Of a stretch of 24,581 nt of DNA, positions 8,843 through 16,142 are shown one piece after another. Both the position numbers and the translations under genes were made by a program. The notes under the pieces were generated by a model. It ran no database searches. It was given only the letters and a program-made list of their open reading frames with translations, and had not been told where the DNA came from. Source of the stretch: Lachnospira sp. UBA4285. GTDB taxonomy: Bacteria; Bacillota; Clostridia; Lachnospirales; Lachnospiraceae. How positions within the stretch are numbered: position 1 is the stretch's first letter; every line of letters starts with the position of its first letter. Location of the stretch: positions 19,123-43,703 of the forward strand of contig DGVL01000043.1 of the NCBI GenBank assembly GCA_002394965.1. The letters are read 5' to 3'.

Positions 8843-10335
8843 TGGCAGGAATAGGCGTCAGACTGAACCGGATATTTCGAAAACAGTCTATATTCGCGGA
8901 TCTCTACGGCTTTATCTACAGTTCCGTTTCCACGGTTGCCCCGATGTTCCTTGTGATCGGTGTGATCATCCTGATGCAGTGGGCACTCGGATATTCCAAG
9001 GTGGGATTCGCCAGACGGGAGCTTTTTGCCGATACGATCCTGTACATATTCATCTTCTCCCTGCTGGCTGCAGCGCCTTTCAACGCCGTGCTCTCCCGGT
9101 ATCTGTCGGATGTGATCTTCAACGAGAGATGGGCGGACATCATGCCCTGCTACTATGTAGGACTGCTGATGAATATTGTTCTGGGCTGTGCTCTGTCTGT
9201 CCCGTTCGCCGTGCGGGAGTATGTGGTGGGGAACGTTCCGCTGTACTATGTGTGCACGTCCTGGTGCGGATTCATCGCGCTGCTTCTCGTTTTTTACTCG
9301 ATGCTCTATCTGTCGATCACCAAGGACTATGGGAAGATATCCCTTTTCTTCCTGATCGGGATGAGTGCGGCTTTCCTGATTGCCTGGTTTGTAAACCGCT
9401 TTCTGAGATGGGATCTTCCGTATTCGATCCTCTTTGCCCTGACGGCCGGTTTCCTGATGATCGCGAGTTTAGAGACGGCACTGATCCATTCGTATTTCCG
9501 GGAGAACAGCGGAGAGTACAGGGCGGTACTCCACTATTTCCGGATGTACTGGAAGCTGATCTTCATCAATTTCCTGTACGTGCTGGGGATGTACATCCAG
9601 AACTTTGTGTTCTGGGCGACGGATGAACATATGATCCTGATACACTGCTTCGTGACACACATGAGTTATGACATGGCCACGTGTCTGGCGATGTTCACCA
9701 ATATCTCCGCCACGGTCATCTTCATCGCCCGCGTCGAGATGCATTTTCACGTCCGCTATCGCAGTTTTACCGAAGCTGTCATCGGAGGCCGCGGTGCAGA
9801 CATCCGGATCACGAAGGACAGGATGTTCCGGCAGCTCTCGACGGAGATCATGAGTCTTGCACGGCTCCAGTTTATTATTACCGTTGTCGTGTTTTTGTTC
9901 TGTGAGATCCTGCTGCCGCGTTTCGGATTCGGCGGCGAGACGATGCAGATCTATCCGCTGCTGTGTGTCGGCTATTTTGTGATGTTCCTGATGTACGCAC
10001 TGATTCTGTTCTTGTATTATTTCAATGATCTGTCTGGTGCGCTCCTGCTGTCCGGGCTGTTCTGTCTCGAGACATTCTTTGGCAGCATCATTGCGACGAG
10101 GATGGAACCGATCTGGTACGGACTCGGACTGCTGATCGGATCTCTCACCGGTTGGACGATCGGATATTTTCGGCTGCGCTGGCTGGAGAAGAATCTTTTT
10201 GCCCATATATTCTGCCGCGGCCATCTGATGAAGCACCGGACAGAACCGATGCCGTCAGGGCTTGTTTTTGATCGGAACTCCGATGCAAAAAAGAGTTCCG
10301 GAGCCGGGAAGGCCGGAAAAGGAGGTTCGGCATGA
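8842..10335 (+). CDS. pelG: PelG, polytopic membrane protein for Pel polymerisation/export
   Basis: About 497 residues from the ATG that overlaps the pelF stop (TAATG), with GGAAGGAGGAAA upstream. A longer frame starts 45 bases earlier inside pelF but adds only a basic, non-conserved stretch. The sequence shows about 12 hydrophobic helices through its length, as in the polysaccharide transporter superfamily. The N-terminal region I-F-A-D-L-Y-G-F-I-Y-S-S and N-A-V-L-S-R-Y-L-S-D are strongly PelG-like. PelG works with PelD, PelE and PelF to pass the polymer across the membrane. A soluble tail of about 40 residues rich in Lys, Ser and Gly ends the protein. Confidence 0.93.
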   Translation: MAGIGVRLNRIFRKQSIFADLYGFIYSSVSTVAPMFLVIGVIILMQWALGYSKVGFARRELFADTILYIFIFSLLAAAPFNAVLSRYLSDVIFNERWADIMPCYYVGLLMNIVLGCALSVPFAVREYVVGNVPLYYVCTSWCGFIALLLVFYSMLYLSITKDYGKISLFFLIGMSAAFLIAWFVNRFLRWDLPYSILFALTAGFLMIASLETALIHSYFRENSGEYRAVLHYFRMYWKLIFINFLYVLGMYIQNFVFWATDEHMILIHCFVTHMSYDMATCLAMFTNISATVIFIARVEMHFHVRYRSFTEAVIGGRGADIRITKDRMFRQLSTEIMSLARLQFIITVVVFLFCEILLPRFGFGGETMQIYPLLCVGYFVMFLMYALILFLYYFNDLSGALLLSGLFCLETFFGSIIATRMEPIWYGLGLLIGSLTGWTIGYFRLRWLEKNLFAHIFCRGHLMKHRTEPMPSGLVFDRNSDAKKSSGAGKAGKGGSA

Positions 10336-10760
10336 GTATGGAACTAATCTTGCGGCTGTTCCTGATCGCAAGTGGTATAGTTATCTTTGCCCAGGTGCTT
10401 CTGGCATTGGCCGGGCGCCGGCTGGTCCAGGTGTACAGTGTGCCCTGGTCTATTCTGGCAGTGTGCCTGATCATCACAGGCTGCGTGATAAAGCCCCGCA
10501 ATATGGATCTGTACATCGGATGGCCCTTTTTCATCTTTCTGCTGCTTTGCTCCAGTCTGGCACTCTGTGAGTTCTTCCGGATGACCGAACATCAGTCGGA
10601 TCTGCTCCGGAAATTCTCAGAGCTATCGATGCAGGTATCCCTGCTGAATGAAGAGAACGGTCGGATACGAAGAGAATACGTGAGCCTGCGCGGCAAAGAA
10701 CAGAAAGATCCCGTCAAGAGCAGTACGGACAGATGCAGAGATGAAAGTGGAAGGATATGA
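10332..10760 (+). CDS. DUF2304-like small membrane protein
   Basis: A 142-residue protein with three hydrophobic helices (about residues 4-26, 37-54 and 62-78), then a soluble helical tail with coiled-coil-like heptads (F-S-E-L-S-M-Q-V-S-L-L-N-E-E-N) and a charged end. This is the layout of DUF2304 proteins, which are usually encoded beside polyprenyl-phosphate GT2 transferases and are thought to be their membrane partners. A DPM1-like GT2 is encoded two genes downstream. It overlaps pelG by 4 bases and the next gene by 4 bases (ATGA at both joins). A small pel-specific accessory protein is an alternative. Confidence 0.65.
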   Translation: MSMELILRLFLIASGIVIFAQVLLALAGRRLVQVYSVPWSILAVCLIITGCVIKPRNMDLYIGWPFFIFLLLCSSLALCEFFRMTEHQSDLLRKFSELSMQVSLLNEENGRIRREYVSLRGKEQKDPVKSSTDRCRDESGRI

Positions 10761-11968
10761 AACTGCTGATTGCGATCAACACACTGGGAGTTGGCGGGGC
10801 GGAACGAGCGCTCATCAACTTTCTGCGGCTGCCGGAACTGGCGGATTGCAGCATTGATCTTCGTGTGATGCTGGAACAGGGGGAACTGATACGGGAACTG
10901 CCTGATACGGTGCGGCTGGTGAATACCCACTGCAGTCCGCAGTCCGTGCTGACAAGATGCGGAAGAGGCAGACTTCTTATGACAGTCCTGAAAGACTCCC
11001 TGAGCCGGGGATCTCTTCTGCGGAATCTGCCGTATATGACGCGCCGCCTCTCTGAGATGCGGCGGGCGGGAAAGGTGCGGGCAGACAAGCTTCTCTGGAA
11101 GGTGGTATCCGACGCGTCGCCGATTTCGGAAACACCCTATGATCTGGCGGTCGCCTGGCTGGAAGGCGCGTCGACATACTATGTCGCGGATCATGTGCGG
11201 GCGCACCGGAAAATTGCATTGGTTCACGTGGATTACGGGATGGCCGGATATACGCCGGCGCTGGATCACGGCTGCTATGAGAAGATCGATCAGATCTTCT
11301 GCGTGTCCGGTGAAGTGCGCCGCTCATTTCTGCAGATCTATCCGGAGTACGCAGGCAAGACCGGCGTGTTCCACAATATACTGGATATTCAGGAAATCCG
11401 GCAAAGGGCACAGGAATCGGAGGGCTTTACGGATGGTTTCGAAGGCACGCGTATCCTCACGGTATGCCGACTGGTGCAGCAGAAGCAGCTGGATGTCTCG
11501 ATTGAGGCGATGCGGCTGCTGAAGGAGCGTCACGCAGGGAACAGGCGTATCCGCTGGTATGTTCTGGGCGAAGGAGAGGATCGAGCCAAACTGGAGAAGC
11601 AGATACGGGAAGCTGGCCTGTCCGGGGACTTTCTCCTGCCCGGTGTGAAGAAGAATCCTTATCCGTACTTCCGGGAGGCTGATATCTACGTGCACTGCAC
11701 CGGCTATGAGGGAAGAAGTCTGGCGATCGAAGAAGCGCAGATTCTGGGGAAGCCCGTGATCGTCTCGGATGTCAGCGGAAACCGGGAACAGGTAGATGCC
11801 GGTACTGACGGTCTGGTGGTTCCGCTTGAGGCGGGAAAGATAGCAGATGCCGTTGAAAGGCTTCTGGCGGCTCCTGAATATGCCAGGCAGCTGGGTGAGA
11901 ATGCTTCAAAAAAGGATTTCAGAGGGGGAGATTTCGCAGAGTTGCTGGAAGATCAGCAGCACGAATGA
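10757..11968 (+). CDS. GT4 family glycosyltransferase
   Basis: A 403-residue soluble protein with two Rossmann halves. The N-terminus has the acceptor-side motif G-V-G-G-A-E-R-A-L-I-N-F-L, typical of GT4. The middle has V-C-R-L-V-Q-Q-K-Q-L-D, the usual start of the donor domain, and L-G-E-G-E-D-R-A-K-L-E. The EX7E motif is E318-G-R-S-L-A-I-E-E326, followed by G-K-P-V-I-V-S-D-V-S-G-N-R-E. It should transfer a nucleotide-activated sugar with retention. The acceptor is unknown. Position between the DUF2304 and GT2 genes suggests it acts on a glycan linked to the Pel locus, not necessarily on the Pel main chain. A 9-base gap follows. Confidence 0.85.
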   Translation: MKLLIAINTLGVGGAERALINFLRLPELADCSIDLRVMLEQGELIRELPDTVRLVNTHCSPQSVLTRCGRGRLLMTVLKDSLSRGSLLRNLPYMTRRLSEMRRAGKVRADKLLWKVVSDASPISETPYDLAVAWLEGASTYYVADHVRAHRKIALVHVDYGMAGYTPALDHGCYEKIDQIFCVSGEVRRSFLQIYPEYAGKTGVFHNILDIQEIRQRAQESEGFTDGFEGTRILTVCRLVQQKQLDVSIEAMRLLKERHAGNRRIRWYVLGEGEDRAKLEKQIREAGLSGDFLLPGVKKNPYPYFREADIYVHCTGYEGRSLAIEEAQILGKPVIVSDVSGNREQVDAGTDGLVVPLEAGKIADAVERLLAAPEYARQLGENASKKDFRGGDFAELLEDQQHE

Positions 11969-11977
11969 GAAAATTAT

Positions 11978-12850
11978 ATGAAGATCAACGTAAAGTCCGA
12001 TAGAGTGACGGGAGACGATATATCACCGAAACTGCTGATTCTGATCCCGGCGTACAACGAGGCACCGAATCTCAAGGGATTGTTTGAAGAATTGGATACA
12101 GTTGATCTGCCCATCCCTGCGGATATACTGGTGGTGAATGACGGATCAACTGATGGAACCGGGGAATTCCTGCGGAATCACGGTATCAATCACATAACTG
12201 CTCTCTATAATCTGGGATATGGATGCAGCCTTCAGTCCGGATATAAGTACGCCGTCAGGCGGAATTACACATATATCATACAGATGGATGCGGACGGCCA
12301 GCATGACGTACTGAACATTCCGCGCATCTTTCAGGCACTGACAGAGGCGGCACCGGGAGAAAAGAAGCCGGATATTGTGCTGGGGAGCCGTTTTATGCCG
12401 GACAGCGCCCCGTTTCCGGTAAGCCCGCTGAAGCGGGCGGCATACGCATGGTTCCGTTTTCTTCTGCAGCATGTCACCGGCTTCAGGAAGACTCTTTACG
12501 ATCCGACCACCGGTCTTCAGGGACTCAGCCGGGCGGCATTCGCCTACTACTCCATGTACGGGAACTTTGATGCACTCTATCCGGACGTCAACGTGCTGGC
12601 ACAGATGGTCCTGCTGCAGTTTACGATCCGGCAGATCCCGGCGGTTATGTATCCGCGGGAGACAGGAAAAAGCATGCACACCGGGATTCTGCGGCAGGGC
12701 GCGTATATGATCCACATGACGCTTTCGGTTCTGGCAGTTGGAATCCGTCTGCGCGTGAAGGGGCAGGAGGAGAGGCAGATCGTACAGCAGATCCGGGAGA
12801 ACATGGATGTGGAAGAAAGCGGAGGCGGAAGGCGACGTGAAAGCAGATAA
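11978..12850 (+). CDS. GT2 family transferase, dolichyl/polyprenyl-phosphate sugar synthase-like
   Basis: A 290-residue protein. L-I-L-I-P-A-Y-N-E-A-P-N-L begins the GT-A fold, V-V-N-D-G-S-T-D-G-T is the nucleotide-binding turn, and M103-D-A-D-G-Q-H-D holds the DxD metal site (D104, D106). N-L-G-Y-G-C-S-L-Q-S-G-Y and D-P-T-T-G-L-Q-G are typical of the DPM1-like branch of GT2, which loads a sugar on a polyprenyl phosphate. A hydrophobic segment near residues 245-262 may tether it to the membrane. The DUF2304 protein two genes upstream is the usual partner of such enzymes. A single lipid-linked sugar as product is inferred from the branch. Confidence 0.85.
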   Translation: MKINVKSDRVTGDDISPKLLILIPAYNEAPNLKGLFEELDTVDLPIPADILVVNDGSTDGTGEFLRNHGINHITALYNLGYGCSLQSGYKYAVRRNYTYIIQMDADGQHDVLNIPRIFQALTEAAPGEKKPDIVLGSRFMPDSAPFPVSPLKRAAYAWFRFLLQHVTGFRKTLYDPTTGLQGLSRAAFAYYSMYGNFDALYPDVNVLAQMVLLQFTIRQIPAVMYPRETGKSMHTGILRQGAYMIHMTLSVLAVGIRLRVKGQEERQIVQQIRENMDVEESGGGRRRESR

Positions 12851-13889
12851 GAGTGCCCGGTCTTCTCAGCCGATTGACGCGGTAATCACCTGGGTTGACG
12901 GTGCGGATCCGGAGTGGGCTCGGGAAAAGAACAGAGCCGCTGCAGAAGCCCGGGGCAAGCGGACAGAAATGTGGAATACATATTTGAGCGCGGCGCGCTA
13001 CCGGGACTGGGGCACTTTGCGATTCCTGCTGCGCAGTCTGGACCGGTATGCCCCCTGGCTGCGGCGGATTTATCTGCTGACCTGTGGGCAGAGGCCGGCA
13101 TGGCTTTCCGAGACCACGGGAAAACTTCAGATCGTGGCGCATCGGGAATTCATGAAAGAACAGGATCTGCCGACATTTAACTCAAATGCCATCGAAGTGA
13201 ATCTGCACCGCATCCCGGGACTGGCCGAGCAGTTTATTTATTTTAATGATGATTTTCTTCTTGACGCGCCGGTGAGGCCAGAAGATTTCTTTGTCAATGG
13301 TCTCCCGAGGGACATGCTTGCGCTGCAGCCGGTGGTGGCCAATCCGAAAAATCCGGTCATGTCATGTATTCTGCTGAATGATTCGATCGTGATAAGCCGG
13401 CATTTCGACAAATGGGAGACTATGCGGAAACACCCGGGGGCCTATTTTCACGCGGGATATCCGCCAATGTATTTTTTTTACAATGTGCTGGAACGTTTCT
13501 TTCCGCTTTATACAGGCTTCTATACGGTGCACGGGCCTTCGCCGCTCCTGAAAAGCTGCTTCGAGGAACTCTGGAGACTGGAGCCGCAGATACTTGCGGC
13601 TACTTCCGGCCACCACTTCCGGAGCCGCGATGACGTGACACAGTACCTGTTCCGCGAATGGCAGAAACAGACGGGAAAATTCGTGCCGGGAAACGTGAAA
13701 AAAGACTGCGCGTATTTTGAGATCGCCCAGGATAACAGCAGACTGTATCGCTGCCTGAAGAGACACCGCGTGAAGTCTGTCTGCATAAATGATCCTGGGC
13801 AGACCGGAATTGATACCGGTATGGTGCGCCGGGAACTTCTGGCAGCGCTGGAACAAGTCTTCCCGGAGAAGAGTGCATACGAGCGGTGA
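12807..13889 (+). CDS. Stealth-family sugar-phosphate transferase
   Basis: A 360-residue protein from ATG 12807. Conserved region 1 is I23-D-A-V-I-T-W-V-D-G32. Region 2 runs from about 66 to 152 and includes D-W-G-T-L-R-F-L-L-R-S-L and F-I-Y-F-N-D-D-F. Region 3 is near 240-285 with V-H-G-P-S-P, and the end (about 290-335) is like region 4. Stealth proteins, related to the GlcNAc-1-phosphotransferase that tags lysosomal enzymes, transfer hexose-1-phosphate from a nucleotide sugar and build phosphodiester-linked capsules. The start is uncertain: GTG 12837, 4 bases after GGAAGG with GGAGG further up, would give 350 residues with all motifs intact. It overlaps the GT2 gene by 44 or 14 bases. Confidence 0.88.
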   Translation: MWKKAEAEGDVKADKSARSSQPIDAVITWVDGADPEWAREKNRAAAEARGKRTEMWNTYLSAARYRDWGTLRFLLRSLDRYAPWLRRIYLLTCGQRPAWLSETTGKLQIVAHREFMKEQDLPTFNSNAIEVNLHRIPGLAEQFIYFNDDFLLDAPVRPEDFFVNGLPRDMLALQPVVANPKNPVMSCILLNDSIVISRHFDKWETMRKHPGAYFHAGYPPMYFFYNVLERFFPLYTGFYTVHGPSPLLKSCFEELWRLEPQILAATSGHHFRSRDDVTQYLFREWQKQTGKFVPGNVKKDCAYFEIAQDNSRLYRCLKRHRVKSVCINDPGQTGIDTGMVRRELLAALEQVFPEKSAYER

Positions 13890-13895
13890 TGTGGC

Positions 13896-15209
13896 ATGAA
13901 GATAAAAAGGGGTGAGAGACGGACGGCATACAAAAAGGGAAAACCGGCTGAAAATGGGAGAGGCATGCAGCTGACAGCGGAAGAGCAGATGGTTCTCGCA
14001 CTTCTGCGCCAGGCGCTGACGGGAGGAGAAGCGCCGGTGGCTGAAGGCATTCAATGGGACAGGGTAATTGGAATCGCACAAAGGCACGCAGCCTTGCCGC
14101 TGCTGTTCCCTGTCCTGTCCGAACGGAAAAGCGGGCTCGGACCGGAGGAGATGAATCGCATCCGGGAAGTGACGCTGACCTGCGCCCGGCAGAACATCCG
14201 GCTCGCCTGGGAGACAGCGCGGGCACAGAAGACGCTTGAAAAAGCGGGACTTCCGACGGCGGTGCTCAAAGGCGGCGGGGTCGGAGCACTGTACCCGGTG
14301 CCCGAGTACCGGAAATCGGGGGATGTGGATCTCTTTCTGATACAGCAGCAGGCGGACGGCGAGAAACAGCAGAAGGCCTTTCTGAAAGAACAGATGAGAA
14401 GGGCACAGACAGCTCTGGAAGAGATCGGGTACCGGCCGGACATGACCCACGCTCCGTCCAATCATGTAGTGTTTGAAAATGCGGACGGGATCCGGCTGGA
14501 GCTGCACACCTTTCTTACGGAGCCGGTGGATAATGACGCGGTCAATCAGAAAATCTGGGAGATCCAGCGTTCCGGCGTGTTCCGGACCCGGACGGTTAAC
14601 ACAGCGGGGCAGGAGATTACGGTCCTCTCGGGAGCCGGTCAGGCGTTTGCACTTCTGCTGCACATGCTGCACCATTTTCTGCGCTCCGGGTTCGGGCTGA
14701 AGCTGCTGGCGGACTGGGTCGTCTTCTGGAATCATGCAGCTCCGGATAAGCAGACAGTCCGGGACACGTATCAGAGGCTTGTCACTGCGTGCGGGCTTAC
14801 CGGGTTCTCCGACCTGGTCACATCGGTATGTGCGCGGTATCTCGGGCTTACGGGATTAGAGCCGCTTCACCCAAGTGATCCGGCACTGTTCATCCCGTTT
14901 CTCAGGGAGATCTTCTCAAGCGGGGAGTTCGGGGAAGAGGATAAAACCCGAATGGTAACTCTGCGGGGGACAGGCGTGCGGGACTATATCCGGGAATTTC
15001 ACCACCGCATGAAGCTGAACTTCCCGGGAGCATCGGCGTATCCTGTCCTGTACCCGGTTCTCTGGACGCGCACCCTGGTGCGGTTTCTGTACAACAACCG
15101 GAAGGTCCGGGGGATAACCGCCCGGGCCGCGCTGAGACGGGCAGGGGAGCGGAGCCGGTTCATGAAACAGCTGCATCTGTTTGAAACGGAACCCGGAAAT
15201 CCGCAGTGA
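13896..15209 (+). CDS. Nucleotidyltransferase family protein (PF14907-like, NTP_transf_5)
   Basis: A 437-residue protein from ATG 13896. An alternative start is ATG 13965 (residue 24, M-Q-L-T-A-E-E), which has GGGAGAGG just upstream and may be the real one. The core motif is L-K125-G-G-G at the strand-turn and S141-G-D143-V-D145-L-F-L, the two-Asp metal site of polymerase-beta-like nucleotidyltransferases. The rest is helical. Members of this family occur in lasso-peptide clusters such as paeninodin together with HPr-kinase-like genes. Here such a kinase is encoded 3 kb away on the other strand. It is the last gene of the long + strand operon, six bases after the Stealth gene. It may serve the precursor system at 15286-19783 instead of polysaccharide synthesis (inference). 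Confidence 0.78.
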   Translation: MKIKRGERRTAYKKGKPAENGRGMQLTAEEQMVLALLRQALTGGEAPVAEGIQWDRVIGIAQRHAALPLLFPVLSERKSGLGPEEMNRIREVTLTCARQNIRLAWETARAQKTLEKAGLPTAVLKGGGVGALYPVPEYRKSGDVDLFLIQQQADGEKQQKAFLKEQMRRAQTALEEIGYRPDMTHAPSNHVVFENADGIRLELHTFLTEPVDNDAVNQKIWEIQRSGVFRTRTVNTAGQEITVLSGAGQAFALLLHMLHHFLRSGFGLKLLADWVVFWNHAAPDKQTVRDTYQRLVTACGLTGFSDLVTSVCARYLGLTGLEPLHPSDPALFIPFLREIFSSGEFGEEDKTRMVTLRGTGVRDYIREFHHRMKLNFPGASAYPVLYPVLWTRTLVRFLYNNRKVRGITARAALRRAGERSRFMKQLHLFETEPGNPQ

Positions 15210-15213
15210 CAGC

Positions 15214-15242
15214 TTTACACGACCCGTTTACAGTGCTATGCT
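15214..15242 (+). promoter_or_regulatory. Sigma-A-type promoter with extended -10 before the precursor genes
   Basis: TTTACA (15214-15219), exactly 17 bases, then TATGCT (15237-15242), preceded by TG one base before the hexamer, giving an extended -10. Transcription would begin near 15249. The upstream in-frame ATG at 15247 would then be at or before the transcript start, so ATG 15286 must be the used start of the first precursor gene. Two GCTATG copies (15235-15240 and 15244-15249) flank the start point. Confidence 0.6.
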
Positions 15243-15285
15243 AGCTATGAGTAAGACCAGGCTCTACCCGGGGGTAACAAAAGAT

Positions 15286-15351
15286 ATGTATAGAAAACCA
15301 GTGATTATACAGACAGAAGATCTGGCGGAGGGAGTGTATACCGCCAGCGGA
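15286..15351 (+). repeat. Leader-coding repeat, copy 1
   Basis: The 22-codon leader of precursor 1 has a close second copy at 15679-15744. The first 14 bases (ATGTATAGAAAACC) are identical, as is the core GAAGATCTGGC. The sequence after the leader is not alike at the DNA level, as expected for a conserved recognition tag on diversified cargo. Confidence 0.8.
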
Positions 15352-15642
15352 ACGGGAAGTGTTGTTTGGAATAAAAAAAGCATTAATTCTTGGACTGGAG
15401 CTGCGCAAGTCACATTTACGATTACTATTCCGGCTGATTATTCAAACCAGCATATAAAGGTGTCTGTCGTATTCGATCAGGCCCCCACCAATGCATGGGG
15501 ATCGGTGTCAAATCTTGTACGGAGCGGTGAAACTATCAATTATGATATTTATATTGATAATGCTCCGGCTTCACATGAAATCACAGCGGAAGTGAATGGC
15601 TCCGACGTCAACATTGTCTCTGTGAAAGTTGGAAAAGCTTGA
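15286..15642 (+). CDS. Leader-bearing small secreted protein 1 (putative precursor)
   Basis: A 118-residue protein of no recognised family. GGGGGT lies 10 bases before the ATG. The first 22 residues (M-Y-R-K-P-V-I, three variable, E-D-L-A-E-G-V-Y, one variable, A-S-G) match those of the next gene at 18 of 22 positions. They are charged and have no hydrophobic core, so this is not a Sec signal. The rest is rich in Val, Ile, Thr, Ser and Asn in alternating pattern, as in a beta-sandwich, has no Cys, and ends V-N-I-V-S-V-K-V. The gene is AT-rich compared with its neighbours. A peptidase, ABC exporter and PqqD-kinase fusion encoded nearby suggest that the leader is a recognition tag, removed after A-S-G during export (inference). 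Confidence 0.75.
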   Translation: MYRKPVIIQTEDLAEGVYTASGTGSVVWNKKSINSWTGAAQVTFTITIPADYSNQHIKVSVVFDQAPTNAWGSVSNLVRSGETINYDIYIDNAPASHEITAEVNGSDVNIVSVKVGKA

Positions 15643-15664
15643 TTTGGATCATTGCATATGTACC

Positions 15665-15674
15665 AGGGGGTGAG
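15665..15674 (+). promoter_or_regulatory. Strong ribosome binding site of precursor 2
   Basis: AGGGGGTGAG lies four bases before ATG 15679 and decides this start over the ATG at 15652. It gives a protein that begins with the same M-Y-R-K-P-V-I as precursor 1. Confidence 0.75.
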
Positions 15675-15678
15675 TTTT

Positions 15679-15744
15679 ATGTATAGAAAACCGGTTATCA
15701 TGACAGCCGAAGATCTGGCCGAGGGCGTTTACCTCGCAAGTGGC
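15679..15744 (+). repeat. Leader-coding repeat, copy 2
   Basis: Second copy of the 22-codon leader described for 15286-15351. Confidence 0.8.
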
Positions 15745-16047
15745 TGCTATACGGCAACCGCGAATATCCATCAGACACCGCAAACAGGCCGGGGTGATTA
15801 CCGGATTCAGGTGAACGGCGTTCATAATGCAGATCACACAAAAGAGCATCAGTTGCTGACGATCAGCTTCAACATGCCGGTGACGTACTCAAGCTCAAAT
15901 GGGACACTAGAAAGTGGAAGCGGGACAAGTACGCTGAAAATCAGCTACAACTATCATCAGAATCCCAGCGACAATATCGGCCTTGGTGACCTGGTTGTTC
16001 AGGCTGATTCTGGTCTTGAAATCACAAGTGTTAAAATTACGGACTGA
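15679..16047 (+). CDS. Leader-bearing small secreted protein 2 (putative precursor)
   Basis: A 122-residue paralogue of the preceding protein, 36 bases downstream and probably on the same transcript. The leader is M-Y-R-K-P-V-I, three variable residues, E-D-L-A-E-G-V-Y-L-A-S-G. The part after the leader differs from that of precursor 1 in sequence but is also beta-rich. It ends alike (L-E-I-T-S-V-K-I), which suggests the same fold. It has one Cys, directly after A-S-G, and several His in the first half. Function unknown. No hydrophobic stretch suits a Sec signal or membrane anchor, so export would need the ABC transporter encoded convergently. Confidence 0.75.
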   Translation: MYRKPVIMTAEDLAEGVYLASGCYTATANIHQTPQTGRGDYRIQVNGVHNADHTKEHQLLTISFNMPVTYSSSNGTLESGSGTSTLKISYNYHQNPSDNIGLGDLVVQADSGLEITSVKITD

Positions 16048-16085
16048 CAGTTCATCTGTCAGACTCCGTGTGGTAATGAACAAGC

Positions 16086-16132
16086 AGCGGCAGAATGAGA
16101 CGAGATCTCTCTTTCTGCCGCTTATTTTTATC
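16086..16132 (+). terminator. Rho-independent terminator after the precursor genes
   Basis: A perfect 10-base stem (AGCGGCAGAA at 16086-16095 with TTCTGCCGCT at 16113-16122) with a 17-base loop, followed by TATTTTTAT. It ends transcription of the two + strand precursor genes. On the minus strand no T-run follows the stem, so it is less convincing for the convergent ABC transporter gene. A smaller 7-base stem at 16044-16062 overlaps the precursor 2 stop codon. Confidence 0.8.
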
Positions 16133-16142
16133 TTCGCATTTC

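Noticed and set aside
13362..14735. A 457-codon open frame on the minus strand, with similar long antisense frames at 399-1571 and 7283-8671
   Set aside because: They lie opposite strongly supported genes, have His-, Arg-, Gln- and Pro-rich compositions typical of antisense translation of GC-rich genes, and show no domain motif.
15181..15285. A longer first precursor starting upstream of ATG 15286
   Set aside because: The promoter lies inside this extension, the paralogue starts at the same M-Y-R-K, and GGGGGT is placed for ATG 15286.
15739..15747. A-S-G-C at the leader end of precursor 2 as a lipoprotein box
   Set aside because: There is no hydrophobic core before it, the -3 residue is Ala, and precursor 1 has Thr in place of Cys at the same position.
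16044..16062. CTGACAG/CTGTCAG hairpin as the terminator of the precursor genes
   Set aside because: It has only 7 base pairs and no following T-run; the hairpin at 16086-16122 is better in both respects.
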